Positions 1 to 8,040 of a stretch of 43,908 bases of DNA are shown piece after piece (position 1 is the first letter of the stretch; each line of letters opens with the position of its first letter). The notes below the pieces were generated by a model, which was not told the origin of the DNA, ran no database searches, and saw only the letters and a program-made list of their open reading frames with translations. The stretch is from Desulfosporosinus sp. BRH_c37 (GTDB lineage: Bacteria; Bacillota; Desulfitobacteriia; Desulfitobacteriales; Desulfitobacteriaceae), in NCBI GenBank assembly GCA_001516045.1, contig LOEW01000072.1, positions 1-43,908 of the forward strand, given 5' to 3'. A program made the position numbers and the translations under genes.

Positions 1-282
1 CAGCGCATTCATCTTCAATACCATCTAAGTGGTCTTACTGCTCAGGAATCGGGAACTTATATTCGCCACCAAATGAAGCAAGCTGGGCTTACCACCCCTG
101 TCTTTGCGGATAGTGCTCTCGGTTTAATCCACTCGGAGACAAAGGGAATCCCACGACTTATTAACACGATCTGTACTCATGCCCTTTATGAAGCCAAACG
201 GAACGGAAGTGAGGTCGTGGAGGATGCTCAAATCGGGCGAATTCTAGCAGATACTGAACGGCAACGTGGTACCGCTATGTAG
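1..282 (+). CDS. ExeA-like AAA ATPase of a transposon, 3' end only
   Basis: The reading frame is open from the first base, so the 5' part lies outside the window; the ATG at 73 is internal. The 93 visible residues match the C-terminal lid region of ExeA/TniB-like AAA ATPases that partner DDE transposases. The segment GIPRLINTICTHALYEA is typical of that family (sensor 2 and the following helix), and the chain ends ADTERQRGTAM. Such ATPases choose the target and activate the transposase. The Walker motifs are upstream and cannot be seen. A strong terminator and then repeated transposon-end-like sequence follow, so this is probably the last gene of an insertion element whose right end lies near 414. 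The family call is from residue pattern only. Confidence 0.72.
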   Translation, partial: QRIHLQYHLSGLTAQESGTYIRHQMKQAGLTTPVFADSALGLIHSETKGIPRLINTICTHALYEAKRNGSEVVEDAQIGRILADTERQRGTAM

Positions 283-297
283 GTTTATCCACATTAT

Positions 298-341
298 CCC
301 CAATATACACATGAATTGGCATGTGCGTATTGGGGGTTTTT
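298..341 (+). terminator. rho-independent terminator after the transposon ATPase gene
   Basis: A 16-base arm starting CCCCAATA (298-313) and its partner ending TATTGGGG (320-335) form a long hairpin with a 6-base loop, one A-C mismatch and otherwise good pairing, followed by a T-rich run on the plus strand. It lies 16 bases after the ATPase stop codon. Confidence 0.85.
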
Positions 342-373
342 CTTATCCACATTGACTGGCATTTATAGAAGCA

Positions 374-414
374 AGTATTGACGGTAGAATTCTCCTAGTA
401 TTGGCGTATTGTCA
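374..414. repeat. probable right end of the transposon, with subterminal repeats
   Basis: AGTATTGACG (374-383) recurs as AGTATTGGCG (397-406), 23 bases apart, and the block ends TGTCA at 414. Read inward from the minus strand the end begins TGACAATACGCC. Repeated subterminal motifs plus a TGT/TGA-type terminus fit elements with a DDE transposase and an ExeA/TniB-like ATPase. The left end is outside the window, so the exact boundary is inferred. Confidence 0.5.
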
Positions 415-1281
415 GTACATTTCTTCCGCCATTGGCAGCGAGATGCACGCCGTCATTTTAGGTGAGAAGCGACACCATTCGTCGAAATCGGTGATATCAT
501 CATTAACGTAAGTTGTGATACTAACAAGTCTCTGTTCTTCTGTTTTAACCGTTGTGGTCTTATCGAATACAATCTTTTCTTCGTTTTGGATTATGGTCAG
601 CCTCTCAAGTTCGTCTAAAAACAGAAGCGTTCTTGCGTCAATTTTATTAATCTGCGCTTGGACGTCGTCTAGCATTGCCTCTTTGACATCTAATTCTATG
701 ACCGTATCATAGGCTTTTTGAAAAAGCTGAGGGATTATTTGGGGCGCAACAAGAGTGGCCACTTTTAAATCGGGATGTCTTATTTGATAGTTTTTAATAT
801 TTTCATCCTTGAGCAGTTCATTCAGTAGTTCTTCAGCAAAAACAGGATTAAATTCTATAGAAAGATCTCCGCTGTAAATTCGTACGCCATTTGCCCAATT
901 CAACACTGAGCGAAATCCTGTTCCTTTGTTGCCTATATAGGTTTGATCATTATGTTTCGGACTAAGATGTGAATACATTAACGAGGTAATGCCATCTTGC
1001 GAAAAAACACTACCATTATTTGAGAATCTGAGTATGTTACCCGACAATTCAATGCAAACATGACGGTTCGTAGCAGCCCCCAATTCGTCGACCGCATTTT
1101 GGAGCAATTCCAGCAACTCACGCCCATGATAGCCCTCAATCTCATTTGTTTCGTCTCTGAACCCCTGCAAGATTAGCTCTGGCTCGTTGAGATAACCACG
1201 TTTTCTAGCTTCTATTTTCTTAATAATAATGTCGTTCATCGTTAGATTTTGAGGTTCTAATGTTTGCGTCTCTCTCGTCAA
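412..1281 (-). pseudogene. sacsin-type HATPase (GHKL) domain protein, truncated at the 3' end
   Basis: The 289 residues carry the Bergerat ATP-binding fold of the sacsin N-terminal family: ELLELLQNAVDEL (N box, about residues 55-67), an SNNGSVF segment, and GNKGTGFRSVLNW (G2 box, about 117-129). Relatives of this kind in bacterial defence islands are normally far longer, often over 1000 residues, so the C-terminal effector and sensor parts seem to be missing. The stop codon TGA coincides with the first bases of the putative transposon end, which suggests the insertion cut the gene. The TTG start at 1281 has an AAAGGAG site. The gene follows the 80-residue gene by 25 bases and was probably cotranscribed. 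Whether the remnant is functional is unknown. Confidence 0.7.
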
Positions 1282-1306
1282 TATAATTCTCCTTTGAAGC
1301 GCCTTG

Positions 1307-1549
1307 TTATGCTCTTTTACCTTTTATTACACTCGTTGGATTTATCGTTTCATTACTTTCTAAAAGCTGTGGGTCCAGGCGTTGCGCTGCCCACGCTATT
1401 ATCTGAGCTTTGGGAAAAGGTTTTTCGTTCATAAATATCGCCCTAGGGAAGCTTGGAATATTCGCGATATCCATCGCCTTGTCATAGCTAATACGAAAGT
1501 ATTTACCCAACTCTATAATATTCAAACATCGCTCGTTACTCCTACTCAC
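1307..1549 (-). CDS. small putative DNA-binding protein (AlpA/MerR-like helix-turn-helix)
   Basis: I place the start at the GTG at 1549 because GAGGAG lies seven bases upstream; the longer frame to 1630 has no ribosome site. This gives 80 residues. The core NIIELGKYFRISYDKAMDIA, then FPRAIF and KAQIIAWAAQRL, resembles excisionase/AlpA-type winged helices, in which a helix-turn-helix is followed by a short wing containing FP and a final W. It lies 25 bases upstream of the truncated HATPase gene, so it may be a regulator or accessory of that lost system. Function is inferred from weak similarity. Confidence 0.5.
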   Translation of the reverse strand: MSRSNERCLNIIELGKYFRISYDKAMDIANIPSFPRAIFMNEKPFPKAQIIAWAAQRLDPQLLESNETINPTSVIKGKRA

Positions 1550-1836
1550 TTTCCCACTCCTCAAAATCCGCTTGCAGAAAGAGGGTATCATGGATATATT
1601 AGTGCTTTTGTTTCGTCGATTTATTATCATGAATTGTTATATTTAGTGGTTCAATCCTTAGCCCGTCGTCACCTGGCGAGACTCTGTACATCCCTGGTTC
1701 TTCTCCATTGAACGCCCCCCCTAATTCTTCAACATCATAACTTTTTACTCTGGCAACCTATGCTACTTTTTAACCATCTTCAAGGGCGGATAGATTTTTT
1801 CCAGAGTTTGCTATAGACCGAAATCCCTATTGACCT

Positions 1837-3816
1837 TCATTTCGGGTAAACTAAATCCTTCCAGCCCTCGTAAATCATAACCATGGCTAAAGTATCCAAC
1901 TCACAATACTTCAACAATGCCTTCTCTATTTCCGTACGTTCATATTCCGACATCTCTTCGAATTGCATTCGAGCATACGCTGTTAACGCAGCCCCTCCAT
2001 CACGCAACTCATCACTATCGCTCAACACTGCGAAGTCTTTTTCAGAAATATCCTGAAACATATTAGGCAATAATTTATAGGGATCAAGTACCTTACCTTC
2101 GACCTGCTCAATCCATTTCCAGTTTCGATAATTCAAACTAGGGATACCGCCATCGGCACCATAAATAGGGTTGGCGTATTTTTCTTGTAGGAATCGTGAA
2201 CTATTTAGAATCGCTGGCAAAACCTGCTTAATAGAATTCGACCCCTTCGTGGCTGGATCATAATAATACCGCTTGACAAGTTCACACATATCGATCATAT
2301 TGCGGGGCCCTGCCACCCACTCTTTACTCTTTTTTACTGGAGTTGTAATGGTGCGAATGAAGTTACAGAGTTCCTCCCTATCAGGAATATCCACTTGGTC
2401 TTCCCTCAATTGCCGATAAATCATATTTAAGTAAGTGTTTTCGTGCGCAGCATACCGGAAAATGCTCCCTTGATCCCGGTCTAATTCTTTTTTCAGATTT
2501 CTGAGAAAGTCATAGTTGGGGAATACTCCTGGTGCCGTGTTAAGATATTGGCCACAATGTTCAATCTGCCCGTCTTTTTGTACGACATGGTGGGAAAACT
2601 GAAAGGCAATTCCTTCATAAGGACGTCTGCCTTTATTGAAGGGAATCGCAACCATGGAGGTTTCAAAATCTATGAAATGTAGCGGATAAACCCACGCACT
2701 CATCTCACGGTAAAGATTTTCCGAATCAATCCAATGAGTCGCATCATGGCTTTGAGCTTTTGTCACTTGCAACCATTGCCTAGTGCTAGACGAAATACCC
2801 AGATTTTCATCCTCTTTTGGTGAGATATCTTCTTTGCAAATGTCCGATAGTTTGATACGTCCTTCATCTAGACATTGACCTTTTTTTCTGAAATTCCAGA
2901 TTTCGAACATGGTTGAATCCTTGAAATCCTCGTCTGTCCAGTTCAGCCTCTCCTTCCAGCACTCATGGAAGCCGCTTTTCAGGCCAACCTCCCGCTCTTG
3001 GTCAGTCGCTCTGAATTCGCAATTAGCGCAACCCGTAGAAGGCTCTGAAACTATTTTTTCGTCTCTGACATAGTAGTTAGCCAATAAGTTCACATGTTCA
3101 GCGAAACTCATTGTGTTTGGACCAACACTGATCTCTTCTGAATAGATTAAGTCACAACTGGCATCGACCTTGACCTTGACCAGAATCTGTTCGGCGAGAT
3201 CTTCCTCTGATAGAGTTTGAGATACCGAGACGCCTTTTCTCCCGTTTTTATCTTTGGTGATTTTGAATTTCTGATTAAGTTCGTCCTTAGGACATAGGGC
3301 ATTTTTATTGGCCATCATCAGATATGCAGAAACGGTGCACTCTGGAAAGGCACATCGGATGACATGTTTCTGAAAAGCAACATCTTCTAGATAGGGTCTC
3401 CACGATGAGGTAATTGACCTACTTTTATTCAGAAAAGCTTCTTCCGAATCCGTGTCAACCGATTTCGCTTTAACCTCTACTAACTCGATGTGGTTCTTAT
3501 TCTTGATTAGAATATCGACTCGGATGAATAGCGCTTCGAAGCGAATAGCGGCTTCATAGATGATAACCTGATCCTTCTTCAGCAAATCATTGGTCTGACG
3601 TAGCGCCTCATCATAATCTAGGGTCTTAATATCATAACCGCCAGGAAAATAGCACTTGGCCAGTTCGCCGACTTGAAATCCTCCATCCGCCAAGGTAAGC
3701 AGAAATGTATCCTCTAGGTTTTGATTAGCGTATTCGGATTTCCCCGTATAATAAAGTTTTGTTGGACATTCCAATCCCAACTTATATCGAGATTTGGTCA
3801 AATATCTGGGTCGCAT
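1837..3816 (-). CDS. DUF2779 family protein, predicted PD-(D/E)XK nuclease
   Basis: The 659 residues match the DUF2779 family from end to end. The N-terminus (YLTKSRYKLGLECPTKLYY) is the usual opening with its first conserved cysteine. Around residues 95-120, RVDILIK followed by IELVEVKAKS gives the D...ExK motif of PD-(D/E)XK nucleases. A cysteine cluster (CANCEFR with a later HECW) around 265-290 could hold an iron-sulfur cluster or zinc, as in Cas4/AddB-type nucleases. The second half has LHFIDFETS and later FELD-like acidic residues (KYCELDTLAMVMIYE) typical of an RNase H-like exonuclease domain. The start has GGGAGGGG seven bases upstream. Members recur in defence islands but have no settled substrate. 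Confidence 0.82.
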   Translation of the reverse strand: MRPRYLTKSRYKLGLECPTKLYYTGKSEYANQNLEDTFLLTLADGGFQVGELAKCYFPGGYDIKTLDYDEALRQTNDLLKKDQVIIYEAAIRFEALFIRVDILIKNKNHIELVEVKAKSVDTDSEEAFLNKSRSITSSWRPYLEDVAFQKHVIRCAFPECTVSAYLMMANKNALCPKDELNQKFKITKDKNGRKGVSVSQTLSEEDLAEQILVKVKVDASCDLIYSEEISVGPNTMSFAEHVNLLANYYVRDEKIVSEPSTGCANCEFRATDQEREVGLKSGFHECWKERLNWTDEDFKDSTMFEIWNFRKKGQCLDEGRIKLSDICKEDISPKEDENLGISSSTRQWLQVTKAQSHDATHWIDSENLYREMSAWVYPLHFIDFETSMVAIPFNKGRRPYEGIAFQFSHHVVQKDGQIEHCGQYLNTAPGVFPNYDFLRNLKKELDRDQGSIFRYAAHENTYLNMIYRQLREDQVDIPDREELCNFIRTITTPVKKSKEWVAGPRNMIDMCELVKRYYYDPATKGSNSIKQVLPAILNSSRFLQEKYANPIYGADGGIPSLNYRNWKWIEQVEGKVLDPYKLLPNMFQDISEKDFAVLSDSDELRDGGAALTAYARMQFEEMSEYERTEIEKALLKYCELDTLAMVMIYEGWKDLVYPK

Positions 3817-3881
3817 AAATCAACCCCTCCCTCATCACCACTATACCAAAAGGCGAAAACAAATCGTTGTTACAATCAGGC

Positions 3882-4244
3882 TCACAGCTTTGAATTCCAA
3901 TACTCTACATAGGCTTTATAGCCTCGCACATCAGCAAAGTAAGCTACAAGCTGCTCTCCTTTAAGCTTATATGAATTGACGAACTCCACGTCATTACGGC
4001 AAGCTTTTTCGATTCGATGGTTCCCATCGATTATTTCAAACACACCTGGTCGGATTTCTGCCTGCAATACTGGCTTAGTTATATCCACCGTTGGCAGATG
4101 ATCCTCGTTTACAGAATCACGACTATGTCTCTTGAACCACTCACTAACCTTGATCAACTCTATTTCAGCTTCAAGTTTCCCTGCCGTGATATGTTCTAAT
4201 ATCTTGGAAATATTGAAGTTAAATATTCCATTAGGATATATCAT
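3882..4244 (-). CDS. small ParB/Srx-like domain protein
   Basis: The 120-residue protein has a ParB-like fold signature: a strand with KPVLQAEIRPGVFEIIDGNHRIEKACR, where DGNHR matches the ParB box (usually G.HR.A). No DNA-binding or CTP-domain extension is present, so it is not a chromosome-partition ParB. Stand-alone domains of this kind occur as nucleases or small NTP-binding modules next to mobile and defence genes. The ribosome site is poor (TAGGCG). It lies between the DUF2779 nuclease and a zinc-ribbon gene on the same strand with gaps of under 70 bases, so cotranscription is possible. Confidence 0.6.
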   Translation of the reverse strand: MIYPNGIFNFNISKILEHITAGKLEAEIELIKVSEWFKRHSRDSVNEDHLPTVDITKPVLQAEIRPGVFEIIDGNHRIEKACRNDVEFVNSYKLKGEQLVAYFADVRGYKAYVEYWNSKL

Positions 4245-4300
4245 CGCCTACATTCGTAGGAATTGGTTTGTAATTCTTATCAAGCTTGAGCTTTCTGCTC

Positions 4301-4513
4301 TTATTCATCCTCAACAAGCCTCGCTACGTTCAAACCACATTTCTTACATTTACCCTTAAGTAGGAAGCCATATATCCCGTCATCATGCAAAGAGTACTTG
4401 ATAATAGTCGTCACTCCACAAGCTGAACAGAATACATTGTTTACTATAAGTTCCTGTATATTTCGGGGTAGCTTTGCCCATTTCTGAGCTGCTTTGAAAT
4501 CTAGTACTGACAT
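4301..4513 (-). CDS. small zinc-ribbon protein
   Basis: The frame is open to 4597, but I choose the ATG at 4513 because AGAGGTGG lies just upstream, giving 70 residues (MSVLDFKAAQKWAKLP...). Two CxxC knuckles, CSAC and CKKC, about 22 residues apart define a treble-clef or ribbon type zinc site. Residues before it (LPRNIQELIVNN) look helical. No enzyme motif is visible. The gene fills the space between the ParB-like and DUF6884-GIY-YIG genes and may be an adaptor or small regulator; this is inference. Confidence 0.6.
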   Translation of the reverse strand: MSVLDFKAAQKWAKLPRNIQELIVNNVFCSACGVTTIIKYSLHDDGIYGFLLKGKCKKCGLNVARLVEDE

Positions 4514-4621
4514 TACACCACCTCTTTCCCTTGACAACATGCTTTTAGTGGATTGTTGAAAATCTAAATATTCGGTATCCCATCCATAGTAGTTCATTTC
4601 TGGGCAGCCCTATGATCTACA

Positions 4622-5986
4622 TCATAAATAGTACTTTACTGTCAGTCTTGTCGATTTGCCTTTAGGTGGCGCAAAAATAATATCATAGTCATAGTTAAGT
4701 TTCTTAGTCATGGCATCGCAAACCGTTGGAGTCGCATTTACTAGCCCCAATTCCTTTTGTAAATCGCCCGCTCGTAAAATATAAGTGCTTTCCCCTGCTG
4801 CCTTTTTTTGCTGCAAAAGATTGGCTATATAGTTCCTTACTTCTGACACTGACAGATTCGTCGTTGAGTGCTTCACCATTTTGGGCAAAACTAAAGTAGC
4901 TTTTTGCTTATTCGTCGTTAAATGCTTCGATTGCGGCATCTGCCCAAATCTAACTCTATCCTTAATAAATCCAAACTCCTCAACTGACAGCGGCTCCGCA
5001 TCGAGTCCCTGGGTTAACCACAGACCACTCCGGCTAATTCTATCAACCGGGCTACATTTGCCGAGCCAGTTATTATCCGGATAAAAAATATCTGAACAAT
5101 TCAGGAGTGAAATCAGTGCTTCTTCAATTCGTAGTCTAGCTTCTTTATTATTAATGGGAAAGCATACAAAGGATATATTATTGTGCAAGTAATCACTAAC
5201 AGCGTTTTCAATTTCTGCCTCTTTTTCTTTGTCAATTGTAGCTATGTTCTTTTTGTTGGACATGTCCAAGGTCCAACGATCGAGATATGGATCTTTATTT
5301 TTATTAAGCAGAGCTTTGCCAACATTTTTCCGAAAAATGCTTCCGTCTTTATTTTGACTGATAAAATGGTCTTTTAATCGTGCTTTTAAGCGACCCTCCG
5401 ATGTGTGAGTCCCCACTCTTACAATTCTATCGAGTTCCCCCTGTTTTTGACCTTTCTCGAACATTATGTAGATTCCATCTTCAAAGGGAATCTTAGCAAT
5501 CATTTGATAATCCATTCTGGGCATCATATTAAATAACAGATGTACGGCTTTGCACAGATTCATTTCACGCTCAAGGTCTATTAAACGTCGAAGTGCAGGT
5601 TGCCTTTCCCCTTGTCGTTTGCCTTCTAAAGGCAGGCAAACGTTTGTGATTCTTGGTAGTAAATACTTGCAATAATTGTTACCCGCCATAATAACAAACT
5701 CATCCTTTTCAAGAGATGCTATGTCTTTTAGCTGTGCTAAAACGTTCTTGCTCCATTCTTTCTTTTCATCCTCAGATTTATCTAAGAGCGTATCATTGTA
5801 GGGCGCTAAGACCTGATCTTTCGATACAAGTCCATATTTTGCGGAAAGTATGTAAATATCGTCTGCAACAATTTCCGCATATGCATAGGCAAGTCGAAAC
5901 GTCGGACTCTTGGAATAAAGCTCAACAGCAGGGCAATCATAGTCTTCTTTTAGGCTTGTACAGGATATTAACGCTATTCTTGGCAA
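4622..5986 (-). CDS. DUF6884 plus GIY-YIG-like nuclease fusion protein
   Basis: The first 110 or so residues (MPRIALISCTSLK, LYSKSPTFRLAYAYAE, YILSAKYGLV) are characteristic of DUF6884, a domain seen in mobile and defence genes. From about residue 165 a GIY-YIG-like domain follows: GIYIMFEKG (GIY strand), RVGTH at 190-194 in place of YIG, RLKARLKDHF with the expected arginine, and a later ARLRIEEALISLLN helix with the acidic residue. The C-terminus (AGDLQKELGLVNATPTVCDAMTKKL) looks like a winged helix. The TTG start at 5986 has AGAGGTG upstream. It is likely a DNA-cutting protein, though the YIG replacement leaves its activity open. Confidence 0.72.
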   Translation of the reverse strand: MPRIALISCTSLKEDYDCPAVELYSKSPTFRLAYAYAEIVADDIYILSAKYGLVSKDQVLAPYNDTLLDKSEDEKKEWSKNVLAQLKDIASLEKDEFVIMAGNNYCKYLLPRITNVCLPLEGKRQGERQPALRRLIDLEREMNLCKAVHLLFNMMPRMDYQMIAKIPFEDGIYIMFEKGQKQGELDRIVRVGTHTSEGRLKARLKDHFISQNKDGSIFRKNVGKALLNKNKDPYLDRWTLDMSNKKNIATIDKEKEAEIENAVSDYLHNNISFVCFPINNKEARLRIEEALISLLNCSDIFYPDNNWLGKCSPVDRISRSGLWLTQGLDAEPLSVEEFGFIKDRVRFGQMPQSKHLTTNKQKATLVLPKMVKHSTTNLSVSEVRNYIANLLQQKKAAGESTYILRAGDLQKELGLVNATPTVCDAMTKKLNYDYDIIFAPPKGKSTRLTVKYYL

Positions 5987-6190
5987 TATGACACCTCTTT
6001 TTACTGTTTTACCAGTTACAACAAAGCTAAGTAACTTAATCTTTGCCTTTTTATAGATTAATAATTCACTTAATTCTTTAGCTAAAATGTCTTTCTCAGA
6101 AGCATTTTGAAGTTGCCATTGCTAATGTTGAAGCCTTCTGATTGCAAAAAATGGGTTTTTGCAATGGTCATTTACTCAGCAATTTCTTAT

Positions 6191-7387
6191 TCATAGTAGA
6201 TCGGCCAATGGATCGTAGAGCCGTCGTTTGAGTTCAGCAAAATTAGCCCTCTCTCCATCTTTTTTAGCTAATTCGAACATATTCATACATTTCTTAAGCC
6301 AAATAGAATAATAATCTTCATGATGAGGAACTCTTTTTTTTCGGTTCTGTACATTTAGTAGACCGGTCCTACATTGATCCAATATTCGTTCGCATTCATT
6401 TAGGTCTGCGACATTTATTCTATTTAACCATTCGTCTCGCTTTTTCTTAAGAGGTGAAATGGAAGTAGCTACTTTTTCAGTTGGGAAAGATTGTCTCTTT
6501 TGTTGTCTCCGTTCATAATTTTCTCTATCTCTTTTTTGTTTTTCTAATGAATGATAATCAATGGCCTTCCATCCTGCCTTAAGCCGTTCCTCATGTAACC
6601 GTCGCTTCTCTTCTTGTTTAGCCTCGGCTTCAGAACATTTTTCTATGAATACTGTATAAGCTTTTTCATACTCAGCGTCAAACGGTGACAATATTTTACC
6701 ACTCGGTTCGATTTTAATACTAGAAAGGGGATATTTTTCTTGATAGGGTTCTTGATACTTTATTACCCCGGCCTTAGCCTCGCTGTATTCCATAAGCCTC
6801 ATAAATAAGATTGTTTCATTCTGTACATCTAAGATATGGGCAATACGGGTTTCTTCATTTAGCATGATTTCGGTTATAAAACCTTTAGAAGACTTTTCTA
6901 CTAAAGCCTTTGCACCCAAAAACCATATTACTGTATAACCCAGTGACGTATAATAAGATTTTTTGAGACGAAATTCTTTAGAGTTAATTCCTTGACCGAT
7001 ATATTCGATGATAAGATTCACATTACTAGGAAAAGTAACAAAGAGATCGCAACGCTGTCCATTCGGTAGCTTATGATTGAGATCTAGAAGAACCACAGGG
7101 TAATACCTTCTAAAGTACTGATAGAATATCTTCTTTGCTCTCCTATGATCTTCCGAATCACGTTCATCATAAGAGCAAAGAACTTTAGTTCCAGGTTTAT
7201 GAGCGAAATGCGGAATTCTAACATCTCCAGCCCGGAGGATAACCTGTTGACCACAATCTTCGCATATAAGCTCATTGTTATCTCCGGCTTTACGCCATTC
7301 ATTGATCATGGTATGGAGCTTGATATCAAATTCATTAAGAACCTCAATCGAACAAATCCTTTGCTTCATATACAAGCAATTTTCCAT
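6191..7387 (-). CDS. competence CoiA-like family protein (putative nuclease)
   Basis: The 398 residues show the CoiA-like layout: an N-terminal zinc knuckle (CEDCGQQVILRAGDVRIPHFAHKPG, then C and an HRRAK segment) followed by a PD-(D/E)XK-like core (NGQRCDLFVTF, NLIIEYIGQG, FRLKKSYYTSLGYTVIWFLG). The acidic residues in CDLFV and IEYIGQ are the likely metal ligands, although the usual ExK is EYIGQ here. The C-terminal half is charged and probably coiled coil (KQEEKRRLHEERL, KRDRENYERRQQKR). The start at 7387 has GGGAGG five bases upstream. Stand-alone CoiA-like proteins outside competence loci are common in defence islands. A 200-base gap separates it from the GIY-YIG gene. Confidence 0.7.
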   Translation of the reverse strand: MENCLYMKQRICSIEVLNEFDIKLHTMINEWRKAGDNNELICEDCGQQVILRAGDVRIPHFAHKPGTKVLCSYDERDSEDHRRAKKIFYQYFRRYYPVVLLDLNHKLPNGQRCDLFVTFPSNVNLIIEYIGQGINSKEFRLKKSYYTSLGYTVIWFLGAKALVEKSSKGFITEIMLNEETRIAHILDVQNETILFMRLMEYSEAKAGVIKYQEPYQEKYPLSSIKIEPSGKILSPFDAEYEKAYTVFIEKCSEAEAKQEEKRRLHEERLKAGWKAIDYHSLEKQKRDRENYERRQQKRQSFPTEKVATSISPLKKKRDEWLNRINVADLNECERILDQCRTGLLNVQNRKKRVPHHEDYYSIWLKKCMNMFELAKKDGERANFAELKRRLYDPLADLL

Positions 7388-7445
7388 GGTATCCTCCCAA
7401 GGTATATTTTTCTCTTTGGTTTTTCAGGCCATCAAGCTCATAAAT

Positions 7446-7937
7446 TTAGAGTATAGCTTCATTCCTAATATATTTAGCACCTTCGTTTTCTCGAACTTCT
7501 ATTAAGATAGTACTGCCAGGTTTATACCAACTCTCATTAGATGAATAAAACTTTACGTTCAAATTTCTCAAATCACACCAACTTATTAACTTGTCAAAAC
7601 TCTCTTTGGTTCTTAATTCTAATTCTTCTTTGGTACCATACCCATAATAATGTTCATTTGGGAGATCGCCTGGGAAATAAGCATATGCATGGCTTGTTAT
7701 AACTTTCTTGCCATTTGAATCCTTCCATAAATCGCAGTGGTCATATAATGGATAACCCCAATCATGTTTACCAGAATTCATATAACCCTTTAAACCTTTT
7801 TTAGTTACTTGTCTCCAACTCGGTCCTTCTTGGAGGTGTTTAACAATATTTCGACTCAGTACCCATTCATCGAATAGTATATTATCTTTAGCAAAACCCT
7901 TCATTACTTTTAAAAGTTGTTCGTTCTTTGTTACCAT
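7446..7937 (-). CDS. uncharacterised 163-residue protein
   Basis: I do not recognise this family. The protein is soluble, rich in aromatic and basic residues (GKHDWGYPLYDHCDLW, HAYAYFPGDLPNEHYYGYG), with no signal peptide or membrane segment. The start is supported by AAGGAG eight bases before the ATG. It sits 103 bases after the CD-NTase gene and 58 bases before the CoiA-like gene on the same strand, so it may be an accessory gene of either. The coding case rests on the good ribosome site, length and position. Confidence 0.6.
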   Translation of the reverse strand: MVTKNEQLLKVMKGFAKDNILFDEWVLSRNIVKHLQEGPSWRQVTKKGLKGYMNSGKHDWGYPLYDHCDLWKDSNGKKVITSHAYAYFPGDLPNEHYYGYGTKEELELRTKESFDKLISWCDLRNLNVKFYSSNESWYKPGSTILIEVRENEGAKYIRNEAIL

Positions 7938-8040
7938 AACTATCTCTCCTTATATTTCAGTTCGCGGAAGAAGTGCCAATATTTTCATAAATTATAGTTA
8001 CATACGCCATACGCAGACTTAATTCACCTGATTTTATTTG

